NCBI RefSeq assembly: GCF_900103545.1
Contig: NZ_FNHH01000020.1
Location: 1 to 64,000 of the forward strand
Reading direction: 5' to 3'
Source of the DNA: Daejeonella rubra
GTDB taxonomy: Bacteria; Bacteroidota; Bacteroidia; Sphingobacteriales; Sphingobacteriaceae
Length of the DNA: 64,000 nucleotides
This document shows, one piece after another, positions 37,148 to 46,713 of the stretch. The stretch's first letter is position 1. Every line of letters starts with the position of its first letter. The notes beneath the pieces were generated by a model. The model did not search any database and had not been told where the DNA came from. It saw nothing but the letters and a program-made list of their open reading frames with translations. A program made the position numbers and the translations under genes.

Positions 37148-37782
37148 GTTTTTTTGAGGTTTTAATCTTAATTTCCGATAGAATTGATATAATATAGACT
37201 CCAGCTAAGAGCGGAGCCGGCCTTTACTGCGCGAATTATGAATCGATGGGTAGTGCATATCTTTGTATTTGATATTTTTCAAACAGGAATAAAATATTGT
37301 TGTAGTGTAAGGATTGATGGAAGCTTTAATTGAATTTTTGGATAGGTGCTGCTTATTTCCTTTTATCTGTCAGTCCGGTGCTCTGCTATAGTTTTTTGCC
37401 ATAAAAGACAGTCATAAATTAAATATATCCCGATAGCAAAAAAGCTAACGCTGCCGCCCCGGTTTATCATGTTGGATAGTAGCTCTTTTGTTGATTTTTG
37501 CAGAGTTTTAATAAAAAGAATAATTTCATTGCTTCCAGAATTTTAACCTCCACAGATAGCAGCGCTGTCCCTGCCAACTAAACGGGATCGAAGCAGCAGC
37601 CTTTTGCCTGATGAAATTTTCACTTTTATAATTTTATTCAATGGCAAAAGCTAGAGCGCAGAGCCCGATTGAAGAAACCTATAAACACAGACATTGCTTT
37701 TCACAAGAGAAATTTTATCCTGAATTCAGTATTTTATCCTGATATGCTTCAGCAAAGACAAAAATCAGTAGTTTACCCCCTG
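37148..37782. other. Gene-free stretch of about 630 bases
   Basis: Between convergent uvrA and the SGNH hydrolase. AT-rich with several stop codons in all frames. A short CTCC/GGAG hairpin lies near 37200-37220, but no convincing gene, tRNA or repeat was found. It may hold decayed sequence. Confidence 0.5.
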
Positions 37783-38886
37783 TTATTTAATCGCCAGCTT
37801 GTTTTCTTTAAACTTCTCAATCAAATAATCTGCATAACGTATAAAGCCCAGATCGGTCAGGTGGGTTCCATCGACAGTACCCTCATTATCTGTGCCGATT
37901 GAGCCAGTGGCACTGATGTAAATCAGATCTTTCATGCCCCCACGCACTAATTTGTCGAATTCTGTTTTCAAGGCCTGATTCTTCTCATCCATGCTTTTTT
38001 TCAGATTAGCCTGAAAAATTGCTCTTGTGTACTCTACGTTTTCAACAAAAACAATGGGAGTATTTGGATTTTTTTTCCGGATTGCTGTAGCTAATGGAAT
38101 AACACTATCTGTTACTTGTTTTGCTGTCATATTCGGAAGACAGTCAATAACATAAAAAGAAGCCTTTATGCCGGAAATAAGCTCTGCAATTGGCGGATCC
38201 ATCATACCGTTTCCGCTAAATCCGAAATTAATACAATCCACATTTAATTTTCTGGAGATGATACTTGTGAATACCATACCGGGCCTTGATGCACAACCTC
38301 CCTGCAAGATGCTGGTGCCATAGAAAACAATGGGAAGCTGCTTGTCAGCTGCAGGCTTAGTGATCACACTGCTATTGTCTATCCCTATTTCCACTTTTGT
38401 GGTCCCGTCGTAAAGTGGTAAATAAAGCTTATACTCTCTTTCGACCGGGCTGAGAGAACTGATGAGAGCAGCCTCATTTTCTTTTGCTGTCGGCCGGCCT
38501 GTATTTACGTATGTCCATACTCCGTTAAGCTTGCAATACAGATCAACACCTTTTATGCCGGTTTCAGCCATATGGTTCATCTTTGTATCATTCAGGAGTG
38601 ACCACTTCACTTTTATAGAAGTAGAGTTGCTGTTAAATCTTAAGGATATTCCAGCAGAGTTTTTTGACAGGCCCCAAACAGGTTTTCTTACTTTATCTTT
38701 GTAAGAGGCAGGTAAACGGTCGTAAGGACTTTCTTTCTCTGTTTCTGCTACACCGGTTCCCTCAATTAAAAAGTGCTCTTTGCCATAATATGTGACATTT
38801 TCTTTTTTGGTGCTTGTTTCTTGTGAGAAAACAGAACTGCTAAGGCAGGTCAATAGCAGGAGGCAGATAAATCTATTCATGATCAA
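37783..38886 (-). CDS. Secreted SGNH/GDSL-type esterase
   Basis: A 367-aa exported protein (signal peptide about 1-21, ending VFSQ). An N-terminal beta-sandwich-like domain spans residues about 60-180, and the SGNH hydrolase domain has the block I serine in FYGTSILQGG (Ser192), the block II-like GFSGNGMMDP, and the catalytic Asp and His in DGTHLTD near residue 345. This two-domain layout is typical of Bacteroidota carbohydrate esterases. It probably de-esterifies glycans (inference). It stands alone, 636 bases from uvrA and facing it. Confidence 0.88.
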   Translation of the reverse strand: MIMNRFICLLLLTCLSSSVFSQETSTKKENVTYYGKEHFLIEGTGVAETEKESPYDRLPASYKDKVRKPVWGLSKNSAGISLRFNSNSTSIKVKWSLLNDTKMNHMAETGIKGVDLYCKLNGVWTYVNTGRPTAKENEAALISSLSPVEREYKLYLPLYDGTTKVEIGIDNSSVITKPAADKQLPIVFYGTSILQGGCASRPGMVFTSIISRKLNVDCINFGFSGNGMMDPPIAELISGIKASFYVIDCLPNMTAKQVTDSVIPLATAIRKKNPNTPIVFVENVEYTRAIFQANLKKSMDEKNQALKTEFDKLVRGGMKDLIYISATGSIGTDNEGTVDGTHLTDLGFIRYADYLIEKFKENKLAIK

Positions 38887-39061
38887 TATGTTTTAAGTAA
38901 AGATAACAGAACAATTCATTCAGACAAAGGGTGGAAAAATCGTTTTTGAGTTTACACTTTATGAACATAAATAGATTTTGGGAAGGGCAAGGGAATTATA
39001 AAAAGCATTTTAAAGCTTATATTGCGCCCGCAATCCAATTGGACAGGCAAGAAATTTTATT

Positions 39062-40315
39062 ATGGCCTTTAACAAGGAAAATTCTCCGATCAAATTAAAA
39101 TTTTCCTCCTATGAAGTTTTTGTAATCCTGTTACTGGCATTAACACAATTTACTGTGGTTCTTGACTTTATGGTTATGTCTCCGCTGGGTGACATGCTGA
39201 TGAAATCCATGGATCTGAGTACCACACAGTTTGGTTTATGTGTTTCTGCCTATGCCTTTAGTGCAGGTATTTCGGGTTTACTGACTGCGGGTTTTGCTGA
39301 TCGTTTTGACCGGAAAAGTTTATTGCTCTTTTTTTATATTGGATTTATTGCCGGGACTCTTTTTTGTGGTTTGGCTGATACTTATCCATTGCTTCTAGCA
39401 GCCAGGATCTTTACCGGAATATTTGGCGGAGTTATTGGATCCATTTCGATGGCCATCGTTACCGACATGTTTGTAATAGAAAAGAGGGGTAGAGTTATCG
39501 GATATCTGCAGATGGGCTTTGGTGGCAGCCAGGTTCTTGGAATACCTATCAGTTTATATATAGCTAATCATTGGGGCTGGCAATCACCATTCCTGATGAT
39601 CGTAGTATTAGCCAGTCTGATCTGGTTGTTTATCGTTCTGAAGCTGAAACCTGTAAAGGAGCATCTTGAAATAAGGTCGGAACGAAATGCAATCGGTCAT
39701 TTATGGCATACTCTGGCTCAAAGAAAATACAGAATTGGTTTTCTGGCTACAGCATTCCTTTCCCTTGGGGGATTTATGATGATGCCATGGGGTAGCGCTT
39801 TTGCAATTAACAATCTGCATGTAACTCCTCAGCAGCTTCCCTTTTTATACATGGCATCAGGCATCACAGCCCTGCTTATTATGCCTTTTATCGGAAAATT
39901 AAGTGACCGATTTGACAAGTTTACCATATTCACTATTGCATCAGTATGGCTTAGTATCGTTGTTATCATTTATACAAACCTTGGCCCTGTTGCTTTCTGG
40001 GTAGTATTACTTATGAATTTAGGTTTTATGATTGGGATTATGAGCAGGATGGTTCCGGCCGTGGCCCTTAGTTCAGCTTTGCCCGAAAAGCAGGACAGAG
40101 GTGCATTCATGGGAATCAATTCTTCATTGCAGCAAATTGCAGGCGGACTTGCGGCAGCGTTGGGAGGCATGATCGTTGTGCAAAAAGATAAGTTTAGTCC
40201 TCTTGAACATTATGATACATTGGGTTATATTATCGTCATTCTTTCCATTGTTTCTATATTTTTAATATTAAGGGTAAGTAAGCTTATTAAATCCTCAGAA
40301 TTAGATCCGCACTAA
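39062..40315 (+). CDS. MFS transporter (DHA1-like efflux type)
   Basis: A 417-aa inner-membrane protein with 12 predicted helices. The loop 2-3 signature reads GFADRFDRKSLLL and the second-half equivalent is GKLSDRFDKFTIF. The helix-5 region RIFTGIFGGVIG has the pattern of drug or sugar efflux members of the major facilitator superfamily. The substrate cannot be inferred. It is followed by the Rrf2-type regulator and sulfur operon, but a 166-bp gap with its own promoter region makes co-transcription uncertain. Confidence 0.92.
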   Translation: MAFNKENSPIKLKFSSYEVFVILLLALTQFTVVLDFMVMSPLGDMLMKSMDLSTTQFGLCVSAYAFSAGISGLLTAGFADRFDRKSLLLFFYIGFIAGTLFCGLADTYPLLLAARIFTGIFGGVIGSISMAIVTDMFVIEKRGRVIGYLQMGFGGSQVLGIPISLYIANHWGWQSPFLMIVVLASLIWLFIVLKLKPVKEHLEIRSERNAIGHLWHTLAQRKYRIGFLATAFLSLGGFMMMPWGSAFAINNLHVTPQQLPFLYMASGITALLIMPFIGKLSDRFDKFTIFTIASVWLSIVVIIYTNLGPVAFWVVLLMNLGFMIGIMSRMVPAVALSSALPEKQDRGAFMGINSSLQQIAGGLAAALGGMIVVQKDKFSPLEHYDTLGYIIVILSIVSIFLILRVSKLIKSSELDPH

Positions 40316-40481
40316 AATTGCCATTGATGAATGCTTAGTTTACAGAACTTTTCAAAATCTTTAAGCTGATTATATTTTGCTTTCCTTAAAGATCATTCTC
40401 AATTTCAGGGAATAGATTTTATCAAATATTTTAAGAAAGAATTTGCGTTAATTTGTTTAACTATAAATACCCATAGAAAGT

Positions 40482-40925
40482 ATGCTTTCAAAAAAGACGC
40501 GATATGCAATAAAAGCCCTGGTGGTTTTGGGTAAAAATTTTGGGGAGGCACCTATGCAGATCTCAAAAATTGCTTCTGAAGAACATATACCAAAAAAATT
40601 CCTTGAACAAATTTTACTTGATCTCAGGAATGCCGGATTACTTTATAGCAAGAAAGGGGCTGGTGGCGGATATGGTCTGGTGAAGGATCCTGCAGAGATT
40701 TTTGTGGTTCAGGTTTTGCGCCTTACGGGCGGACCTGTTGCACTATTGCCATGTGTGAGCCTGAATTTCTATCAGAAGTGCGATGAATGTATAAGTGAAG
40801 CTACCTGTGGTGTAAGAGATGTATTTCTGGATGTAAGAAATGCAACATTGAAAATCTTAAGTGAAACAAGTATCGCAGATATTATCCGCCGTGAAGGTCT
40901 TTTAATTGAAAATATGGAGGTGTAA
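40482..40925 (+). CDS. Rrf2-family transcriptional regulator
   Basis: A 147-aa winged helix-turn-helix regulator of the Rrf2 family (IscR, NsrR, CymR, RsrR). The DNA-binding part begins SKKTRYAIKALVVLG and carries MQISKIASEEHIPKKFLEQIL and the GGGYGL wing. Cysteines at 91, 100, 103 and 109 (C-x8-C-x2-C-x5-C) could hold an iron-sulfur cluster or sense thiols. It is directly upstream of the sulfur assimilation genes, so it is the best candidate for their regulator, comparable to CymR in Firmicutes. The ligand is not shown by the sequence. Confidence 0.9.
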   Translation: MLSKKTRYAIKALVVLGKNFGEAPMQISKIASEEHIPKKFLEQILLDLRNAGLLYSKKGAGGGYGLVKDPAEIFVVQVLRLTGGPVALLPCVSLNFYQKCDECISEATCGVRDVFLDVRNATLKILSETSIADIIRREGLLIENMEV

Positions 40926-40970
40926 AAAAAAATTTTAAATAAAAGACTACTAATTCTATATACTTTGTAT

Positions 40971-40978
40971 TATATTTG
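40971..40978 (+). promoter_or_regulatory. -7 promoter box of the sulfur operon
   Basis: TATATTTG matches TAnnTTTG. It lies 46 bases after the rrf2-like stop and would give a transcript with a leader of about 150 bases before the reductase start. No clear -33 box. Confidence 0.45.
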
Positions 40979-41086
40979 GCCAATGAAAAATTTTAGCGTC
41001 CATATGATGAATGAAATAACAGTCAAATGTTGTTATATGGGTATATCAAAACATTGAAGAAGACCAGATAAAGATTTATTTATATG

Positions 41087-41122
41087 AACCTCTTCACCCC
41101 CCGGTAGAAGAGGTTATTTTTT
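41087..41122 (+). terminator. Terminator-like hairpin in the leader of the sulfur operon
   Basis: AACCTCTTC (41087-41095) pairs perfectly with GAAGAGGTT (41107-41115), around a C-rich loop, and is followed by ATTTTTT. The T tract ends 12 bases before the ATG of the reductase gene. An upstream GAAGA near 41056 could pair with TCTTC instead, opening the hairpin. It is either the terminator of the rrf2-like gene or a true attenuator of the operon. Confidence 0.5.
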
Positions 41123-41133
41123 GCAAAAGATTA

Positions 41134-43227
41134 ATGAATAGTTTCAGAACAGAATTAGAAGACCCAATCGTACAAAAGGATATTATAGATCTGGAAAAGA
41201 AGATCAGAGAATTTCGTGATGGTAAAATACATGATGAGAAGTTCCGAAGTCTTCGCTTAGCCCGTGGAATTTACGGTCAGAGGCAGCCTGGTGTTCAGAT
41301 GATCAGGATCAAGTTGCCATTCGGAAAAGTAAGTTTCAAGCAGGTTTTGCGTATCGCTGATATTTCAGATGAGTATGCAAGCAGTAATCTTCATTTAACT
41401 ACCCGTCAGGATATTCAGATCCATTATGTAAGCCTTGACCGTACACCTGAGCTTTGGGCTAAACTGGAGCAGGATGATATTACTCTTAGGGAAGCATGTG
41501 GTAATACCGTACGAAATGTAACGGCATCGCCAACATCAGGTATTGACCCGAATGAGCCATTTGATGTATCACCTTATGCGTTGGCAACATTCAAATATTT
41601 TCTGCGTAATCCGATTTGTCAGGAGATGGGCAGAAAGTTCAAGATCGCTTTTTCTTCAAGTGATGCGGATACTGCATTTACCTATATCCATGATCTTGGT
41701 TTTATTCCAAAGCTTATTTTAAAAGATGGGAAAGAAATTCGTGGATTTAAAGTTTTGTTTGGCGGGGGCTTAGGTGCACAGCCATCCATCGCTCATATGG
41801 TGAATGAATTTTTGCCTGAGGATGAGCTGATCCCATATATTGAATCGACTTTGCGTGTTTTTGACAGACATGGAGAACGTAGCAACAGAAATAAAGCAAG
41901 GATGAAATTTCTTGTCGCAAAACTAGGTCTTGATGAAGTATTACGACTGATTGCGGAGGAGAGAGTGGCTAACCGTTCTAAAAAATTCACTATTGATCGC
42001 GATGCGGTTGATCTTCCAAAGATCCCTGATAAAATAGCCCTGCCTGAAGTACTTATTTCAGATCAGTTTCTTTATCAAAGATGGCTGGATACCAATGTTT
42101 TTGAACAGAAACAGGCTGGTTTTCATGGTGTTTACATCAAGGTTACAACAGGTGATATTCCAACAAGCAAAGCGAGGAAATTTATTGCAGCGATCAGCGG
42201 ATTGGTTGCTGATGAGATTCGGATCACGATCAATCAGGGCTTGCTTCTGAAATATGTTCGGAAAGAAGCTTTGCCTGTTTTGTTTGAGCGATTGAAGGAA
42301 CTTGATTTTGTAAAACCAGGGTTCGACAGTGTAAGTGATATCACAACCTGCCCCGGAACGGATACCTGTAACCTCGGCATTTCGAACAGCACCGAACTTG
42401 CCCGTGTTCTTGAAGATCTGATCTCAGAAGAATATGATGAACTTATAGAGAATCAGGATATTAAAATAAAGATTAGTGGCTGTATGAATAGTTGCGGACA
42501 ACATGGTCTGGCGCATATCGGATTTCATGGAAGTTCCCTAAAAGCAGCTGGAAAGGTAGTGCCAGCAGCTCAGGTTCTATTAGGTGGCGGTACAGTTGGC
42601 GACGGTGTCGGACGCGCTGCAGATAAAGTCATAAAGGTGCCTTCTAAAAGAACCAAGGATGTAGTCAGAGTTATTTTGGATAACTACAGCAAGAATAAAA
42701 ATGGGGATGAATTGTTCAATGACTTTTATGACAGATTCGGTAAAGACCATTTTTACCAGTTGTTAAAACCGCTTGCTGATCTCAGTACATTAACTCCGGA
42801 TGAATTTGTTGATTGGGGCCATGAAGAGATCTTCGAAACGGCAATTGGTGTTGGAGAGTGCGCGGGTGTGATGATCGACCTGGTTTCAACACTCCTGCTT
42901 GAGGCAGAAGAAAAGTTACAATGGTCTATTGAATCGATTGAAGCAAATGCATATTCCGATTCGATATATCATGCCTACAGTGTATTTATCAGCAGTGCTA
43001 AAGCCTTGTTGCTGGATAAAGGGATCAATAGCAGTACACAGGTTGGAATCATTCGTGATTTTGATGAACAATATAAAGACAGTCAGATCCTTAATGGATT
43101 GGAAAGCTTCAGTGAACTGGTATTACAAATAAATAAGAATGAACCATCAGCAGAATTTGCCCGTGCCTATTTGGGTTCAACTGTCGATTTTATTAAAAGA
43201 ATTAAAACAGAAAAGGAGTCAATTTAA
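41134..43227 (+). CDS. Siroheme sulfite/nitrite reductase with HEPN-like C-terminal extension
   Basis: A 697-aa ferredoxin-type sulfite or nitrite reductase that reduces sulfite to sulfide (six electrons). The two ferrodoxin-fold and two catalytic domains are in residues 1-550. The cluster and siroheme cysteines are Cys406 and Cys412 in CPGTDTC, and Cys450 and Cys454 in GCMNSCGQHG. The SNLHLTTRQDIQIHYV segment is the family signature. About 130 residues from 565 are extra and read as a helical HEPN-like domain (AEEKLQWSIESIEANAYSDSIYHAYSVFIS, split by helices). They lack the R-x4-6-H RNase motif. Sulfite rather than nitrite is inferred from cysH-cysDN in the operon. Confidence 0.88.
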   Translation: MNSFRTELEDPIVQKDIIDLEKKIREFRDGKIHDEKFRSLRLARGIYGQRQPGVQMIRIKLPFGKVSFKQVLRIADISDEYASSNLHLTTRQDIQIHYVSLDRTPELWAKLEQDDITLREACGNTVRNVTASPTSGIDPNEPFDVSPYALATFKYFLRNPICQEMGRKFKIAFSSSDADTAFTYIHDLGFIPKLILKDGKEIRGFKVLFGGGLGAQPSIAHMVNEFLPEDELIPYIESTLRVFDRHGERSNRNKARMKFLVAKLGLDEVLRLIAEERVANRSKKFTIDRDAVDLPKIPDKIALPEVLISDQFLYQRWLDTNVFEQKQAGFHGVYIKVTTGDIPTSKARKFIAAISGLVADEIRITINQGLLLKYVRKEALPVLFERLKELDFVKPGFDSVSDITTCPGTDTCNLGISNSTELARVLEDLISEEYDELIENQDIKIKISGCMNSCGQHGLAHIGFHGSSLKAAGKVVPAAQVLLGGGTVGDGVGRAADKVIKVPSKRTKDVVRVILDNYSKNKNGDELFNDFYDRFGKDHFYQLLKPLADLSTLTPDEFVDWGHEEIFETAIGVGECAGVMIDLVSTLLLEAEEKLQWSIESIEANAYSDSIYHAYSVFISSAKALLLDKGINSSTQVGIIRDFDEQYKDSQILNGLESFSELVLQINKNEPSAEFARAYLGSTVDFIKRIKTEKESI

Positions 43228-43229
43228 TT

Positions 43230-44021
43230 ATGATACTTACTCAAACAAAAAATTCATTTAAAGAACCAAGAATCACACTGGTAGGTGCAGGTCCTGGTGA
43301 TGCTGAATTGATCAGCCTTAAGGGTGTAAGGATCCTTAAATCTGCGGATGTAGTTCTTTATGACGCACTTGTGAATAGTGAATTATTGGAATTTGCTCGT
43401 GAAAATGCAATAAAAGTATTTGTAGGTAAGCGTTCAGGTGATCATTCCTATTCTCAGGAAGCAGTCAATAAGTTAATGATCGATTATGCTCTGAACTATG
43501 GGCATGTGGTTCGTTTAAAAGGGGGAGATCCATTTGTCTTCGGACGAGGATTTGAAGAACTTGAGATGGCAGCATCATACAGTATACCAGCCGAAGTTGT
43601 TCCGGGGATATCCAGCAGTATTTCTGTGCCTGCTTTGCAAGGGATTCCATTAACACATCGTGGTGCCAGTGAAAGTTTCTGGGTAATTACCGGGACCACC
43701 AGTTCCGGAGAGATTTCTAAAGATCTTTATGCTGCAGCTAAGTCAAATGCAACAGTAGTGGTTTTAATGGGTATCAAAAGATTGAAGGATATCGCAGATA
43801 TATTTATTGCAGAGGGTAAGCACCGCCTGCCGGCTGCAGTTATTCAAAATGGTACAATGGAGAACGAAAAACTTGTTGTAGCTACTGCCGGAACAATATT
43901 TGAATCTGCCCAGGATCAGAAAATAGATTCTCCTGCATTGATAGTATTTGGTGAGGTAGTTGGCTTGCATTCATTGTTCCAGCCAATAAAGGCATTTTAT
44001 GAATTCTCAGAACAAGAATAA
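43230..44021 (+). CDS. cobA: Uroporphyrinogen-III C-methyltransferase
   Basis: A SAM-dependent enzyme that dimethylates uroporphyrinogen III to precorrin-2, the first step from haem precursors toward siroheme. The SAM-binding segment is LVGAGPGDAELISLKG, then DVVLYDALV, VRLKGGDPFVFGRG (catalytic and SAM loop) and GIPLTHRG. The length of 263 aa suits a free-standing SUMT (CobA-type). It starts 2 bases after the reductase stop and supplies that enzyme's siroheme together with the next gene. Confidence 0.95.
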   Translation: MILTQTKNSFKEPRITLVGAGPGDAELISLKGVRILKSADVVLYDALVNSELLEFARENAIKVFVGKRSGDHSYSQEAVNKLMIDYALNYGHVVRLKGGDPFVFGRGFEELEMAASYSIPAEVVPGISSSISVPALQGIPLTHRGASESFWVITGTTSSGEISKDLYAAAKSNATVVVLMGIKRLKDIADIFIAEGKHRLPAAVIQNGTMENEKLVVATAGTIFESAQDQKIDSPALIVFGEVVGLHSLFQPIKAFYEFSEQE

Positions 44022-44027
44022 TACAAA

Positions 44028-44711
44028 ATGGAAAATAGTAACGGCAATCAGCTTTTTCCGGTATTCCTTAAGTTAAATCAACTTAAGGTTTTACTTGTTG
44101 GGGCCGGTAATATAGGACTTGAAAAACTGGAGGCAGTTCTGGCCAACAGTCCCGAAACGGAGATTGATATTGTTGCTGAAACCTTTTTGCCTAAACTTAT
44201 TGAACTGGTAAAAGATTATCCTAAGGTAAAACTGCATTCAAAAAGATTTGACGCAGCTGATCTGGAAGGGCATGACCTGGTGATCATTGCAAGCGGGGAT
44301 AATGTGCTGAATACTGAGATCAGGAATTTAGCTCGTCAGCGACACTTACTGATCAATGTTGCCGATAAGCCTGATCTATGTGATTTTTATCTGGGATCGA
44401 TCGTTAAAAAGGGCGACCTTAAAATTGGGATCTCAACAAATGGAAAATCGCCCACAATTGCGAAACGATTGAAGGAGATCTTTCAGAATAATTTGCCTGA
44501 TGAGCTGGATCTGACATTGCAGCAAATGAGTAAACTGAGAAACACCCTGGGAGGGGATTTTGCACATAAAGTTAAGGAATTGAATAAGGCAACGGCATCA
44601 TTGGTCGAAAATTCAATTGAGAAGCCGGTTAGCAGAGAAATCAGCTGGAAATTAGTGGCTGCAGTATTTGCTGGTCTTAGCCTGATAGTGATTATGTTTA
44701 AATACCAATAA
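44028..44711 (+). CDS. Precorrin-2 dehydrogenase / sirohydrochlorin ferrochelatase-like protein
   Basis: A 227-aa protein of the Met8/CysG-N type that oxidises precorrin-2 with NAD and may insert iron to make siroheme. The Rossmann start is KVLLVGAGNIGLEKLEAVL, followed by LVIIASGDNVLNTEIRNLA and the GISTNGKSPTIAKRLKE segment. An uncommon feature is a single hydrophobic helix at the very end (about 207-224, LVAAVFAGLSLIVIMF), suggesting membrane attachment. It starts 6 bases after cobA ends, in the same operon. Confidence 0.9.
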   Translation: MENSNGNQLFPVFLKLNQLKVLLVGAGNIGLEKLEAVLANSPETEIDIVAETFLPKLIELVKDYPKVKLHSKRFDAADLEGHDLVIIASGDNVLNTEIRNLARQRHLLINVADKPDLCDFYLGSIVKKGDLKIGISTNGKSPTIAKRLKEIFQNNLPDELDLTLQQMSKLRNTLGGDFAHKVKELNKATASLVENSIEKPVSREISWKLVAAVFAGLSLIVIMFKYQ

Positions 44712-44785
44712 ATCGAGATTTGAGTCATAAATGCACCTGATTAATTTTATTTAATTAAGTATTTTTGCCGAAACCTCCACAAAAA

Positions 44786-45955
44786 ATGAAAGAACAATCT
44801 AAACTTATACGTACTCAGGCGCCACGATCATCAAACAGAGAACATTCTGTGCCTTTATATCTGACATCCAGTTTTGTTTTCGATGATGCAGAACATGGCA
44901 GAGCGATGTTTGCCGATGAGGTTGAAGGGAATATTTATTCACGTTATTCTAATCCAAACACGAGCGAATTCATTGAGAAAGTTCGTGATTTTGAAGGTGC
45001 AGAAGCTGGCTTAGCCTTTTCATCGGGGATGGCAGCTGTATTTGCTTCCATAGCAGGTTTACTTCGTAGTGGTGATCATATTGTTGCCTTTCGTTCTATT
45101 TTCGGATCTACACATCAGCTTTTTACTCAATTGCTACCGCGATGGGGAATTACCACAACCTATGTGGATGCCTCAAAGCCAGAAGATTTTGAAGCAGCTT
45201 TACGTCCGGAAACTAAAATGGTATTTCTGGAAACTCCTTCAAATCCAGGTTTAGAGCTGGTAGATCTTGAATGGTTAGGTAATTTAAAGAAGAAACATAA
45301 TTTCATCCTGAATGTTGACAACTGTTTTGCAACGCCATATCTGCAAAAACCAATTCAGTTTGGTGCCGACCTGGTAAGTCATTCGGCCACTAAATATATG
45401 GATGGACAGGGCAGAGTACTTGGGGGAGTGGTAGTGGGCCGTAAAGATCTGATGAAAGAACTGATGTTTTTTATCAGGCATACTGGTCCGGCGATGTCTC
45501 CTTTCAATGCATGGACCATTTCAAAAAGTCTTGAAACCCTTGCAGTTCGTATGGACAGGCATTGCAGTAATGCCCTGAAAGTAGCAGAAACGCTTGAACA
45601 GCATCCCGAAGTAGAAGTAGTAAGATATCCTTTCCTTCCATCGCATCCCCAATATGAATTGGCAAAACGCCAGATGAAACAGGGTGGTGGAATAGTTACA
45701 TTTATTGTCAAAGGTGGTTTTGAGCGTGCAAAGCGTTTTATGGACGCCCTGCAAATGATCATGTTGTCGCCAAATTTGGGTGATACCCGTTCCATAGCTA
45801 CACATCCAGCCTCAACAACGCATTCCAAATTAAGTGATGCGGAACGTGCGCAGATTGGAATATTCCCGGGAAGCATCAGGATTTCTGTCGGTTTAGAAGA
45901 TATTGATGATATCCTTACAGACCTGACCGAAGCACTTAATAATTCTATAAACTGA
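44786..45955 (+). CDS. metZ: O-succinylhomoserine sulfhydrylase-like PLP enzyme (MetZ type)
   Basis: A 389-aa PLP enzyme of the Cys/Met metabolism family that would join sulfide to activated homoserine. The PLP Lys is in SHSATKYMDGQGRV, and the family line NVDNCFATPYLQKPIQFGADL precedes it. The ATG at 44786 is preferred to a TTG seven codons upstream. Members cannot be separated safely from cystathionine gamma-synthases by eye; placement after sulfite reductase and beside APS reductase favours direct sulfhydrylation. It starts 75 bases after the previous gene, so may have its own promoter. Confidence 0.87.
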   Translation: MKEQSKLIRTQAPRSSNREHSVPLYLTSSFVFDDAEHGRAMFADEVEGNIYSRYSNPNTSEFIEKVRDFEGAEAGLAFSSGMAAVFASIAGLLRSGDHIVAFRSIFGSTHQLFTQLLPRWGITTTYVDASKPEDFEAALRPETKMVFLETPSNPGLELVDLEWLGNLKKKHNFILNVDNCFATPYLQKPIQFGADLVSHSATKYMDGQGRVLGGVVVGRKDLMKELMFFIRHTGPAMSPFNAWTISKSLETLAVRMDRHCSNALKVAETLEQHPEVEVVRYPFLPSHPQYELAKRQMKQGGGIVTFIVKGGFERAKRFMDALQMIMLSPNLGDTRSIATHPASTTHSKLSDAERAQIGIFPGSIRISVGLEDIDDILTDLTEALNNSIN

Positions 45956-45965
45956 TATTGATAAC

Positions 45966-46664
45966 ATGAACAGGTCGGCTGAGATACTACAGGAAATTGC
46001 GGGGTTAAGTATAGAACAATCCCTTGAAATGCTAGTCAATCGATTTCCTGGGAAAGTGGTTTTTTCAACCAGTTTTGGTTGGGAAGATCAGGTCATATCT
46101 CATATTATTTTTTCAAACAAACTGCCCGTAAAAGTTTTTACCCTTGAAACAGGCAGGCTTTTTCCTGAAACCTATTACGTATGGAACCGCACCATTGAAA
46201 TGTATGGAATGCCGGTACATGCATATTATCCTAATACAGAGGCGGTTGAGCGGATGGTTAGTACAAAAGGACCGAGTAGTTTTTACGAGTCGGTGGAGAA
46301 CAGAAAAGAATGCTGCGGAATCAGAAAGGTAGAGCCTTTAAAACGTGCACTTGCCGGGAATTCATTATGGATCACCGGAATACGCGCTGAGCAATCAATG
46401 AACAGGGAGGATATGAATGCTGTTGAATGGGATGAATCTAATCAGCTGCATAAGTTTCATCCAATTTTCGACTGGTCGCTGGACCAGGTTAAAGCCTATA
46501 TTAAGGAGAATAATATTCCATATAACCCATTGCATGACAAGGGTTTTCCGAGTATAGGTTGTGCTCCATGTACCAGAGCAGTTAGGGAAGGTGAAGATTT
46601 CAGAGCTGGACGCTGGTGGTGGGAAGACCAGGATAAAAAAGAATGTGGCCTGCACTCTTCCTGA
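45966..46664 (+). CDS. cysH: Adenylyl-sulfate (APS) reductase CysH
   Basis: Reduces activated sulfate to sulfite with thioredoxin. The 232-aa protein has the PP-loop-like start VVFSTSFGWEDQV, the cysteine pair in KECCGIRKVEPL, CAPC in IGCAPCTRAV and the catalytic cysteine in KKECGLH at the C-terminus. The CC and CxxC pairs bind a 4Fe-4S cluster, which marks the APS-specific type rather than the cluster-free PAPS type. This fits the operon, which has CysDN and no CysC kinase. It lies 10 bases after metZ. Confidence 0.93.
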   Translation: MNRSAEILQEIAGLSIEQSLEMLVNRFPGKVVFSTSFGWEDQVISHIIFSNKLPVKVFTLETGRLFPETYYVWNRTIEMYGMPVHAYYPNTEAVERMVSTKGPSSFYESVENRKECCGIRKVEPLKRALAGNSLWITGIRAEQSMNREDMNAVEWDESNQLHKFHPIFDWSLDQVKAYIKENNIPYNPLHDKGFPSIGCAPCTRAVREGEDFRAGRWWWEDQDKKECGLHSS

Positions 46665-46713
46665 TAACGACAATGACAATTTTACGCATTTATGCGCTTT
46701 TGATAATTAATTT

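Noticed and set aside
37669..37902. 77-codon frame in the gap after uvrA
   Set aside because: Overlaps the SGNH esterase C-terminus on the other strand and has no protein-like pattern.
40926..41133. SAM riboswitch in the sulfur operon leader
   Set aside because: The characteristic S-box core sequences are absent; only a simple hairpin is seen.
45379..45876. 165-codon minus-strand frame
   Set aside because: It lies fully opposite metZ, whose PLP-enzyme motifs are clear; this is a shadow of that gene.
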